From positions 1,533,774-1,597,773 of the forward strand of contig OX422200.1 in assembly GCA_949130485.1 (NCBI GenBank): a stretch of DNA of 64,000 nucleotides, given 5' to 3'. Shown here in pieces: positions 34,602 to 47,300 of this stretch. The notes under the pieces were generated by a model, which worked only from the letters and a program-made list of their open reading frames with translations, was not told the origin of the DNA and did no database searches. Within the stretch, counting starts at the first letter, position 1, and every line of letters starts with the position of its first letter. The DNA is from Agelas oroides. Taxonomy: Eukaryota > Porifera > Demospongiae > Agelasida > Agelasidae. A program made the translations under genes and the position numbers.

Positions 34602-35372
34602 CTAATTGAAAACAATTAGATACTCAGGATATGTCTGAGCATCAAAAAACACTACAAAGATCTGAGGATTGGAGGGGTTGTCCACAACAGAATCAAATAG
34701 GATGGTTGGATCTTGTGGACTTTTTGGTGGTGGTACAAGCATGTTGCCACTACCTGTTGTAACCTCTCCAGCAAGTACCCGTGCAAAGTACATATATTTG
34801 TCTCCGTTTGCATCAGGTGGGGAGTACGTAGGTCGGGCAGAGTATGATGCATCGCGTGCAAAGTATACCCCACGGCCATACATTGTTGCTGCAGAATATA
34901 TAATAGAAACAATTGTTCAGACAGGATGCCAACAGTTACTAGTATTCTCTTAACACCTTACCATTTTTCCCGGCAAAATTTCTGTTGAAACCTTGCTGAT
35001 TGATCTTGGGACAGACATCCACTGGAGTGCCATGGAAGAGTCGCCATTCGTTCCGGTGCCCAGGTGGATTGTGTTTCTCCATGTCTTTCTTCTTGGTAAT
35101 ATACTGAGAGTATAGCATTGGGTTTTGGATTCGTTGGATTTTGACTATTGTGTTATAATTTGCATTACTAGCAGGCTGTACAAAAGCTGGTGTTGGTCCT
35201 CCAATGGTTATTCCAGTTGGCATTGCAGCTGGTGCCATTGTCTTATCAAACTCTTGCAGTATCTTCCTGTACTCTTTACTGCCTGGAGTAAGATCAATGC
35301 AATGCAAAGCAACTTCCTTACCAGTCTGAGGATCAATAGGCATTGGGTCCCAGTGAGGTGGCTTTTCAATAC
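34602..35372 (-). CDS. Exons 10-11 of paralog 2: PARP/ART catalytic domain
   Basis: Exons 34962-35372 and 34602-34888 (stop at 34604-34602). His2154 in LFHGT, Tyr2186 in YGRGVYFA, Ile2254 at the third triad position (NPQIFVVFF). Predicted mono-ADP-ribosyltransferase. Confidence 0.9.
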
Positions 35373-38300
35373 CTGCAAAACAATAAATATAAATATCATG
35401 TAGATTACTGCTGCATGACATCTGCATTTGCTAGACTACATGACTAAATATTTACCTTCCTGATATTTTTTAAGAAGGTCAACACGGACAACTGGGAGCC
35501 TATCATGGTAAGTATGATCAATCTCCTCCATCTTCTTGAAATCAATTGTATAATGCTCTGCTCCAGTGTGATGTGTATACTCTGGTTTCTTAGCACTGTA
35601 AGCTAGTTCTATTTCATAGTTTTCAGCCTCATCATACTCAGTTTCTTGTGAGTCCATGCGCTTCCACTGTACAAGCTTTTGCATATTCTCAGCTTCACGC
35701 TGCCTGAAGATTCTCTTCTCAAGTTCAGCAAGTGTTTCAATGACATAGCATTTCATTTTGTGCACATCAGCTTTGTCTCCCTTTAAACGAATGAAATTCA
35801 AAGGATCTGGGTTGATGTCTAGCTCAACATGCATTTGTTTGCTTGTATCTTCCAACTTATCTATTTCCGAACGACTGAGTTTATCAACATTTGGATCACG
35901 AACTTTATTTGTGATAAATTGTGCATCAATCATTCTCTGCAATCTCTCTACAGCTCTCTGAACGGCCCCCTGTGTTTCTCCATATATCACTAGCTCAATA
36001 TCCCTATACATCATCTGCTCATAACTCAGGGAGGTTGGGTGAGAGGTGGCGAGGTTTCCATCATCTTCTGTTGAGCCAGGCCAAGTTGGCAGAAAGGATC
36101 CAACAAATTCCTTGGTGCGTTGCCAAAATCCAGGACGAGAGAGTGATTCTGGGTCATTAAATACAGCAACAAATGCTTGGTAAATATCTTGCTGAAAAAG
36201 AACAACACGTACCAACGTGATGGGAGTCACTTTAGAGGTTGCAAACTGGTCAATAGCTTTCATCATTCCCTTGGCAGCTGCATCAGGTGAGTAGCCATGT
36301 GCTCCAGTTCCAATGGCTGGGAAAGCTATAGAGTTGCACTTGAGATCCTCAGCTTTGTGAAGACAAGCAGTGATTGTTTTCAGAAACTTCTTTGGGTCTT
36401 TGCTTTCAAACAAAATGTGGAAAACAAATTTGCACTTTAATGCTCCAGTTGCTGGTGTGTGTAAAACCTTCCCCTCTTCAAGCCTCAGACCTTGGGATGT
36501 GAGTGTATTGCACACCCGCTGTAGCTCTTCACCCCCTTTCCTGAGAAGAGCGCCAGACACTCCAGGACCAGCAAGCTGTAATGCTGAATTAGTAGGATTC
36601 ACAACTGCATCACTGCTATCATCTGTTATATCTCCATTTAGTACTTGGACTTGAATAGTGCCAAGCCGAAATGCCTGTTGACTAGAAATGCTTTGTGGGG
36701 GAGCCATAGCAGCTACATGCCTGGAACTATGCTTGCGTGATGATTTTCTTGGTGTATTGATCTCCTGTGGTGAAAGTGAGTAACTAGCTTCAGGTGTTAA
36801 CCTTTGCTTTGTGAGTTCTTGCTGGAAGGAATGGTATGTGTCTGTCATGAAAATCACAAGATACACTGCATTGAGTGTGCTACTTTTGTGTGATGATAAG
36901 AAGCTGGAAATTGTCTCGACCATTATCCTGGCCACAGTATCATTAGGATAACGTAAGTTGCCAGTCCCAATGGCAGGAAATGCAATGGAAGTCACTCCCA
37001 GTTTAGTACACTCCTTCAGGCACTTATTTACCAACATCCGTAGATCCTGAAGCAACAGATATATAATAGGATAATTTTGATAATTTTAAGTCTACCAAGT
37101 AATTTACCCGTACCTTCTCTGCTTGTTTTTCACGACGATGATATTGGGCAGCAACAGTATGAAGTACATATCGACACGGCAACCTGCCACCTCCAGTCAC
37201 AGCAATATCTCCAACTGAAATGGGAGCCTTCTTCATGCACTCTGCCTGCAAGGCTGGACCTGCAGCTTTTGACAAGGCTTGAGCAACTCCTCCTTGTGAC
37301 AAGTTCAGGTCAACGTTTGTTGTGTTCACATACACATCAGCCTATAACAAAAAATTTAACTATCAAGTACATAGTACCCCATAGTATACAGCTATATCCC
37401 AAAAGTGAAAATGTGAAAATCCCTTTTTTGATCTCCAAAAAGACAACAGTGGAGAACTGCTGCTAGCTTGCAAGTGTATTTGAACTAGACAGCATTAACA
37501 CTGAGCTTGAACGTACAGGACAGCCAGACAGGTTTGTCTGAACCAGAGATGGTTAACATGCAGTTGTGCACTCCCCCCCCCCCCACCACCACCACCACCA
37601 CCACAACAGTGAAACCTCCTTATAGTGAACTGATCTTCAATAAGTGTCCTTATTATCCAGTTGATATTTCTACAACAGTATTTTCCTATTCCCGTGCCGT
37701 GCAATATCACACGATATTGCACGGGTAGTTATTGCACGGGTAGTTATTGCACGGGCCCTGAGGCTATATACGTGCGATATCCTAGCAACCAGCGTGCGCT
37801 TTAATTAGAACCAGTGTGTTCGAACGACGAGCTACTCGGGACTTGTGTGAGAAGAGACACGACGCTGTTGTGGTAATGGATAATAAATACTTTATTACAC
37901 TCGTTAGCGTGCATATCGCGGTTATTGCACGCTAACTCATGTAATAAGGTATATTTAGTACATGCATGGTTGTCCTTATATCAGATGCTAAAAAATATAC
38001 TTAGCATCATGTATAAAAGGTTCCACTGTAGTTCAGCAATTTTTTGCTATGTGTAGACTTCCAAGAAGTCCAGAAAGTAAGTGTCCAACTGTGTACACAA
38101 ATCTACTACATACCTTAACATCAGTCAGACTTCCTTGCTTCAGTATTATGCAATCTTGGTGCGTAGCAACTGCCTTCTTTGTCTTCCTCCTTGTTGCAGT
38201 TTTTACTCCAGGACTTGGTGCATGTGGAGGATAGGACTCGGGATGGGTAGACTTTCCTTGTGAACTAATGAAAATGTCATCCTGTGGCAACTGTGCTTCT

Positions 38301-41300
38301 AAAGCTTTGACAAATGCCTGGGCATCACCCTGTTTGAAGACGACAAAATTTATTTCTTGAAGTTCTGATAAGGAGTTCTTTTTACAGAATGTAACTGCAG
38401 TATTAATAAGGGTGTGAGCACAACGATCCATGGGGAAGCCATATATTCCAGAGCTAATAGCAGGAAAAGCAATTGAGCGATACTTGCAAGCTTTTTGCAA
38501 GCTCTGAGTACATGCCTTTGATAACAGAGCTTCTTCTTTTGAATGTCCACCACTCCACCGCGGACCCACTGCATGGATCAAAGCTTTGCAAGGCAGTGTG
38601 CCTACTTTAGTAGTCAACCATACATCCCCATCATCAAGCCTTCCACATCTCCTCACATACTGTGAGGATTCTTGCTGAATTGTTGGTCCACCTTTAGTTG
38701 CTATAGCTCCAGCAACCCCACCTACATGCTGAAGGTCACCATTAGCAGCATTCACTATTACATCAGCCTTTTCAAACTCGGTTATATCACCAATGTACAA
38801 TAAAATCTGCTTCATTTCTTGAGTACGTGCCATACACACTTTTGTAAACTTGGTAGCACCTGGACTACTACCAGGATCTGGGATTTCATCATCAATCATG
38901 GAGTCATCGATCTCACCCTTCTCAATGCAAACATTTTCAGTTTTTTCAATACCAGCCAGTAGTGTCCCTGCTTGTTCATTTTCGTGGAAGTATTTGCAGG
39001 TTCCTGGACGTGAAATTGAAATTGGTTCGCTGACAACAGAATTTTCAATATCATGGATCTCTTGGCAAATTTCTGCAACTATTGTGGCATCACCTTTCAC
39101 TTGGATAACCATTCTATCATCCTCTTCGTCTGGCCCTGTGAGTTCAATACCATTGTGCTTGCACTTAGTGACAATGTCACTCTGCCACTTTCTTTGCATT
39201 GGACCACAGAAGAGGCGCCATATACCTCTTTTAATTTCAATGGAACTAGCGACATTGCACTTTTCCTGAACAAATTCATTAATACTTTGAATGCTTTTGT
39301 TAACATCTTCGTTGAAGCCAGCAACTGTTACTATGTTATCTGAAGTTAAGATTTTGACACGTTGTCGTGTTTGTAGATCTTGACATAACTGCTGGTACTC
39401 TTCCTCGTATTCAGACAGCCTTTGTGCAAAGGTGTCCTTGAGTGGCTGAGATTTGGTAGAGGTTTCTTCCTGCAAATCCCTGCTTACAGAGCTTGTTAAA
39501 CTAGTTTGGCTAGGGTCACAGAGAAAAAACAGTACTAACTGGGATGATGGAGGAACTAGCTGAAAATGAACAGCAACAGGACACTTCTTGTTTTGAATAA
39601 AATCATTCAACTGCTGCCTTCCATTATCAGTGGAAAGGTAATGAACAATCAAGGGATCCAACTCTACCAGGACTGAGTCATGGAATAGATACTCACGAAG
39701 GACCTGTCTAAAATGTGCCACACTTCGAACCGAGCCTTTCAGAATCATTGCATGGTTTGAGAAATCGTATTGTATGGCTACATCTGTGTGGACACTTGTA
39801 CATTGAGGTGCTTTCACCTGTGCAAAAAAATCATAATCCTCTTCTGCAAGTTCCACTTTTTCACTTGTTTGGACATAAGCTGAACAGATCTCATCTGCTC
39901 TTGTTTGAAGCATGCTGATTGCAGTGGGATCTCCTGTAGCTTTAAGCAGAAGGCTCTCTTGACTAAGTATGGATGCAAGTGATGTTTCTTCTTCCAAACT
40001 AACCAGACATTGCTTCAGTTCACTTGTGGCTTCTTCAGGAAATGTGATCTCCAGTGTCTTGTAGTTAGTGTTAATGTAGGAAGGAGCTAGCTGCTCTACT
40101 TCTTGCTTCCAACCAGCGATAGTATGAGTTGTGGGAGTGATCAGAAGAAGCTTATTCTTTTCATCAATGATAATGTCAACATTTAAGCTTTGAACACACT
40201 CCCTTAAGCCCCTTGAGTCTTTCTGGAGGGACTTTGCAACAAGTGGGTCTATGGGAATTACCACTGGGTGGTGTGGATTGCTATCATTTGCCGTTGGTAG
40301 ATCACTTTTAGAGCTTGTGTGCTCTGTAGGGGGGAGGTTAGCTAGTGGCACAGTTCCAAACGGATCTTCTCTTTCCACAACTGCTTTCTCTCCAAGTGAG
40401 GTGTGGGTTTTGTAGAGAACATTCTCGACCACTGTGAAGAAGATGTGGAGTAAGTTATATAAGGGCTACAATCAGTAATCCAACTATTTTGGGTACAGTT
40501 TTCATAACAACTTTATGTCACACTTTACTGTTACCAGTTTTAACTGTACAGAGACCATAATCCAACGTACTGTCTAGGTAACAGCAGTGGCATAATCATA
40601 TCACAGACAATGCCCAGGCACAAAGTGGGTGGGTATCTGAAAACTTCTGTGCAAAGTGCAGAAGCAAGTGGGAGGTCTGAGGCCATGCTCCCCCCAGAAA
40701 ATTTATAGCTTCTCAGGTTGGTTCTGAGGTAGCCTCATACCCAAGAGCCCGGGTACGAGGCTAGTACTGAGGTTATTTTTAGGTGATTGGCATTGCCGTC
40801 GATATAAAATTGGGAATACTTCCGACAGGTAGGTATACGTACGTGCAGTATAGATCTCCACCAGTGACAGCAAACTTGCAAACAGCAAAGCCAGAGAGCA
40901 TATAGGAGACTTAATTAGTCATACTTTAGGTACAGATAGCTACACTATGATGTTCAATTTTTGAGACTTTTTATGAATTTTAGTGATTGGCTCGGCACCG
41001 ATAATTGACCCTGGTGGGCCCCAGCCCCTAGTTGCTGAGGCAGGTGTCCCAGTGTACCCCACCTTGGCTATGCCACTGGGTAACAACATATGTACACATA
41101 CAATAATGTATTCTCAGCCATACATTTACTTACATGGAGGATTATCAATCAGTGGAGCTGTTGAAAGAACCGTACGTACGGTGGGTGCTCAAAATAACAT
41201 ACCTCTTGGATCTTGGAAGGTGACCATAGCTTCTCCATTGCCAAGTAGGTTAATGGATGTCACTTTTCCTCCTCCTGACTGTTTATAACTGTCAAAATAC

Positions 41301-44300
41301 AACTGAAAGAATTCTTTAGTATAGTTCTTGGTAACTTCTCGGACTCGAATGCTATTAATAACTTTGCAGAGCTCAGCCTGAAGAATTACTCCTTTCAGAG
41401 GCTTGCTTCCAATCTTTGAAGTCATTTCCACCAAATCTACATGCATGCATGCATGTAATGTATATACATGTGTATGCATTATCTATTACATATATGTAAC
41501 AAATTAGGTTTACACACAAGATTGCATACCTTCATATGAGAACTGAGCACTAAGGAAAGTAACCATGGCACTTTCACCTCTGACTTCCACAATAAAATCG
41601 TTTTGAGAATCCATTTTCAGAGCACTTTCTAGAAAGAACTGGAGGTATTCCTCGTCAACTTGTTGTGGAATCTGATGAACCAGCAGTTTATTACTTTCAT
41701 ACTGTTCAGAAGACGTCTCCACATCAGGGACTTGGGCATACTGCAACTGCACTTTTGTTTTGCGAATGGTATGCTCTGGTACAGACAGAACTTGAGCTGC
41801 CACTGGAATATAAAATGGTATAGTGTTGGCACAACTGTTCAGGTTAACATTTACCACAAAGATATCTTTAAGCAGTGTTTAGTCGCTGAATTGACTGACA
41901 ACAAATGCAAGTTACAGCTGTAGGTAATCTCTACATATTCATTCATGTGTATGCAATAAGCCCAATTGCAATCATTTGAGCATATTGCGGGATGGTCTTG
42001 CCATACATATCATCCACACACGCTAGTTGAAGGCATTGCATGTGAACACAGAAAACGGCTGTTTCATAATACCGTATAGTGCTAAATTTTCGTGGGTCTT
42101 TAATTTCGCCGCTTTTATTTCAACGAAAATTTTTTACACGTAAACTACAGTTTTCACGTGCAAGAGCGTCGATGGACAACATGCTGCCAAATCCTCAAGG
42201 GGCGCTCTCCAAAGAGATACCTTCGAAGTTAGTCTCGCGAGCCAGCTGTATTTTTCTTTATTTCCGGTGGGAGGGGCAGCTATTTTTCTTTATTTCTGGC
42301 GGGAGAAAAATACGGCTGGCTCGACTTCGAAGTAGGCATTGCTTTGCTGACAGCTGCAACCTCGAACGCGGACAACGGTGTGACAGTGCGTATCAGATAG
42401 AACTTGCTTGTATGCCACGCCCATACTACATTACGTGTGCGGTGTGCGCATGGTTTAGACAGCGAATTCATATTTCAACGAAATCTGCGAAAACCACCAT
42501 TCGCGAAAATTTAGACCCTCGAAAATTTAGCGCTATACGGTAGACGTGACCATAATAATGAATATTATTCATGGTATGTATTGCGAACCTTCTGGATTTT
42601 GAAACTTGATATGAGCAGTTCCTGGAACAACAATGGAGCACTTTTCTACTGCACCATTGTGGCTACCTGATCTTGGGGATTCAAAATACAGTTTTAACAG
42701 TTCTGTATCAGCATCGGGAGGTAAGCCACTGACTTCGAGTGTATCCTGGAGAATATTTGGTTGAGAGGGTAGTTTGGAATTAGTGGCAACATTGTCCACT
42801 GACACTTTCATATGCACAAGTTGTTCTTTTATCTTGTGCTGCTTCTTCTGCAACTTTTCCAACTCTGAATGAAGATCAAATTATTAGTATTCTTGTGATC
42901 ATGAGATACACAAAGGATATAAGAATAGCTGTAAGCTAATACAAGGCCTATACCCTAATTATATACAATAGTCAATAGAGTGACAAATCATGCGTTACAT
43001 AGCAGTTGCCAAGTAGTGTGTGATATTCGATGTTTCAATCTGTTTGTGGTGCTATGACAATGACACTCCTTGTAACTGTGTACAAAGGCTCAAGTGAATT
43101 GGATGTTCATTGCCATGGTCTACAAGAGCTCAAGTGAATAGGATGTTCATTGCCATGGTCTACAAGAGCTCAAGTGAATAGGATGTTCATTGCCATGATC
43201 TACAAGAGCTCAAGTGAATAGGATGTTCATTGCCATGGTCTACAAGAGCTCAAGTGAATAGGATGTTCATTGCCATGGTCTACATGAGCTCAAGTGAATA
43301 GGATGTTCATTGCCATGGTCTACAAGAGCTCAAGTGAATAGGATGTTCATTGCCATGGTCTACAAGAGCTCAAGTGAATAGGATGTTCATTGCCATGGTC
43401 TACAAGAGCTCAAGTGAATAGGATGTTCATTGCCATGGTCTACAAGAGCTCAAGTGAATAGGATGTTCATTGCCATGATCTACAAGAGCTCAAGTGAATA
43501 GGATGTTCATTGCCATGGTCTACAAGAGCTCAAGTGAATAGGATGTTCATTGCCATGGTCTACAAGAGCTCAAGTGAATAGGATGTTCATTGCCATGGTC
43601 TACAAGAGCTCAAGTGAATAGGATGTTCATTGCCATGGTCTACAAGAGCTCAAGTGAATAGGATGTTCATTGCCATGGTCTACAAGAGCTCAAGTGAATA
43701 GGATGTTCATTGCCATGGTCTACAAGAGCTCAAGTGAATAGGATGTTCATTGCCATGGTCTACAAGAGCTCAAGTGAATAGGATGTTCATTGCCATGGTC
43801 TACAAGAGCTCAAGTGAATAGGATGTTCATTGCCATGATCTACAAGAGCTCAAGTGAATAGGATGTTCATTGCCATGATCTACAAGAGCTCAAGTGAATA
43901 GGATGTTCATTGCCATGGTCTACAAGAGCTCAAGTGAATAGGATGTTCATTGCCATGGTCTACAAGAGCTCAAGTGAATAGGATGTTCATTGCCATGGTC
44001 TACAAGAGCTCAAGTGAATAGGATGTTCATTGCCATGATCTACAAGAGCTCAAGTGAATAGGATGTTCATTGCCATGATCTACAAGAGCTCAAGTGAATA
44101 GGATGTTCATTGCCATGGTCTACAAGAGCTGACATTTGGACTGGATGCTCCATTCATCATTAGAGGGTTACACAAAAACAGCATTCACATGTGAATACCA
44201 GAGAGATGGCATCTGATGTCGTGCATCATGATCTCGTCCCCAAATCTCTGAAGGATGTGTTGTACTTTGTCATATTCTCTGATGATGACTAGAGCATCTA

Positions 44301-47300
44301 TAGTCAAAACCTCAGCAAGTGATGTACAGGAATGCATGTGAATCAAGTGGCAAACTGGCATGCAAACTTCCAAGATACATATCATAATAGGTACAACACT
44401 GTCAGTACAATACAGAGTTCTGAAAGTATTGTATTTCCCCTTAGCTCACAAGGCAGATGTGAAAAAAAACAACAATGCTCAAATGTACCTTCAGAAGTAA
44501 GCCCTGAGAGTTTTACTCTGGCATTTCCATTGCCCAACTTGACAGTAGAAAGAACTTCAATGTGGTTCCCCTGTTTCTCAAAGTAGGCTTCAAGTTCATC
44601 GATATTAGTGTGAGGAGGGAGGGAGGAAACTTCAACAGTGATACTTGATTCTAGTGAGAGGTGAAATAAATGATGTTTCACGAAGTGAAGTGCAAAATAA
44701 AATATGTATACAATTGTTGCAGGTTGTGAAGATGTATATAGTAATGGGAAACAGCCTTTCCAAATTCCATGTCATTACATCATGTGTGCATGCAGAGTTG
44801 GTCTAATAATTGGGCTATGAGGTTGTTTCAGTTCAACCACACATGAAACCTCAGGTAGGAGCCCAAAATATGAACTTTGTTGAGGTTAAATCTGCTAAGT
44901 GGGCTGTGACAGCATAAAGTCATTATCGGTGCCGATTATGCATGGTACAAAAGTCTCTGTGGTTTGTATTTTTGTACTACACCTTGTTATTGTAACCTCC
45001 ATACATGTCCATTTTCATTTATAATATGCCCTAACACAAAAATAATAGTTACTGTACCTTCAAGAGGAACAGGAGCTTTCACATGCCGAAAAAGCTGGAT
45101 GTCTTTTAATTTCTCTTCTCCTGCATTGAGAAGCTCATTGAGGTAATGGTAAACCTCTGAAGTTTTGGGACGCTTTGTCTTGTCTTTGTGAAGGCAGCAA
45201 ACAATGACTTCTCTGAGAGGGTGAGGTGATTCAATTTTCTGAACAAGAAAGTCACGATCTCTTGGATGGGCTACTGTTGGAGCCTTCATGACTATCTGAG
45301 CAGCCACCACGCCAAATGAGAAAATATCAAGACTAGCATCATAAATGCTGGAAGCACTGGTTTCAGCTATTGGCGGCATGTAAGCATCTCTGTGACTCAC
45401 TGTTCTCAGTGACCTGGTAAGGTTGTCAGGATCAACTATACGAGATATGCCAAAATCGGATACCTTTGCAATTAGTTGGCTACCTTCGTGTTTAAGGAGT
45501 ACATTGTCACTGCAAAGGTCTTGATGCACAATGTTGTTGGAGTGAAGGTACTGCAAACCACAAGCTACATCACAGCTAAGACTGAGTTGCAGCTGAAGGG
45601 GCAGGAGTGTTGAAGATTCACTTCCTGGCTGGTCAAGAAACTTAGTCAGGTTCTCATCCATAAGCTCCATCACCAAGACTGGTAAGTTAGACTCAGGCTC
45701 TATCAACGTGCTCACGTGTCTGACAATGTTGCGATGGTTGTGGCTCTCGAGAAGCCTGCACTCCTTGTTGAACCTTTCTAAATCTTTGCCTTGAGTGGCA
45801 CCAGCAGTTGGAAATGGTGATGTCAGTTGTGTTGCAAGTTGATGAAGAACTTTAACAGCACAAGGTTGTCCGCCAAATGTGCCTTTGAAAACATAACCAA
45901 ATGCGCCACCACCCAGGCGTTGCTTTTTGTATACCACTAAATCGCCCACAAATATACAATCTTCAGGTCTCTGATGAGGTACACCACCATCTGCATAAGG
46001 AAAATGTGGCAAAGATGATCATTTGATAACAGCCAACCCTACAACTGCTTTGTCAATTAATGGTGTCAGCTGTAAAAACCAGAACTTTACTGGTTGCCCG
46101 ACAGTTACTACAGATCTTTGCAGGTATGTTGAGGAACCACTGCAGAGTAGCAAGTCACTCATGCGTGCCTAATTGATAATGGCAAGCCTTGTCATTATTT
46201 GTATTCTGGTTATAAAATTGGTGTAGCTACACTGACATGCAACCTGTAACTAAGTTTACCAGTACAATTGGTGAACACTGAAAGTACAATTATCCCCACT
46301 AGCCAGCTGGGTGCAACCTTACAGGCAATGAATTCAGGATTCATTCCAAGAATACCTCACTAAGCAGAGTACCAATGGTGGCCAGCCAAAACAAATGAAT
46401 TTCACTATTTGACTGTTAATTGGTATCTGGTATTTCTTTTTAACTGGATCATTCCATCAATCAAACATCCAACTAAGATAGTACATTGGAAGGCGAGTCA
46501 GGTCAATGCCATGCAGCGGGGACCAATTAATGCCGTCACAAAAAAACAACGATAATCACATGATAATTGCACCCCACATACTTAGACCTTGTCATTGGAT
46601 ATATAGAGGGAAGGAGGCCCTTCCACATAAGCGTGACATACAACCTAACCCAGTCACAAGCATGACATACAACCTAACCCAGTCACACTGAAAGAACTCA
46701 GTGGACAGTAGATAAGGACTCTGTTTAACAATGTTAACCCCATATAAAATTGCAGTACATCACTACAACAATTCAACTTGAAAGTGAAAAGTGCTTACAT
46801 AACAGTTTCCATTGATCACCTTAATGCTGGACTTAAAGTCAGTTGTAGCCACATGTAATCAAGAATACTCTACAACAATTTTATGACAAAGTCCTGAATC
46901 TGCTGAAATTATGTACAAATTGACTTCATTTGGGTCACATGTTATACATGTGTAAATCACCAATTGGTGTATCTAGCAATAAACCTTATGCAATACCTCA
47001 CGCAACCAAACGTACAACAGACAGTGGACGGAAATCCGGATACTACGCCGCCATTTTGAGTGGCAAGGAAGACTGTGGTCTATGGAGCGTAAGTACAGCG
47101 AAGCACTTTGCATGCTCACTGCGACAACGAGGCATGCAGGTAAGCTTATTCGCTTCAGAGAGCGTTAGGTCCTGCTGAGACCTTGTCCACTATCCGTTTC
47201 ACATTTGGTTACGTGGGGTGATGGCGTGAGGTGATGGCGTCAATTGCATATGGTCTATACAGAATGCCACACCACACTAGTAAATTCAACCACTGTAGTC

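Noticed and set aside
43081-44130. Regular 40-bp repeat array that superficially resembles a CRISPR array
   Set aside because: There are no variable spacers, the context is a eukaryotic intron and no cas genes are present; it is a minisatellite.
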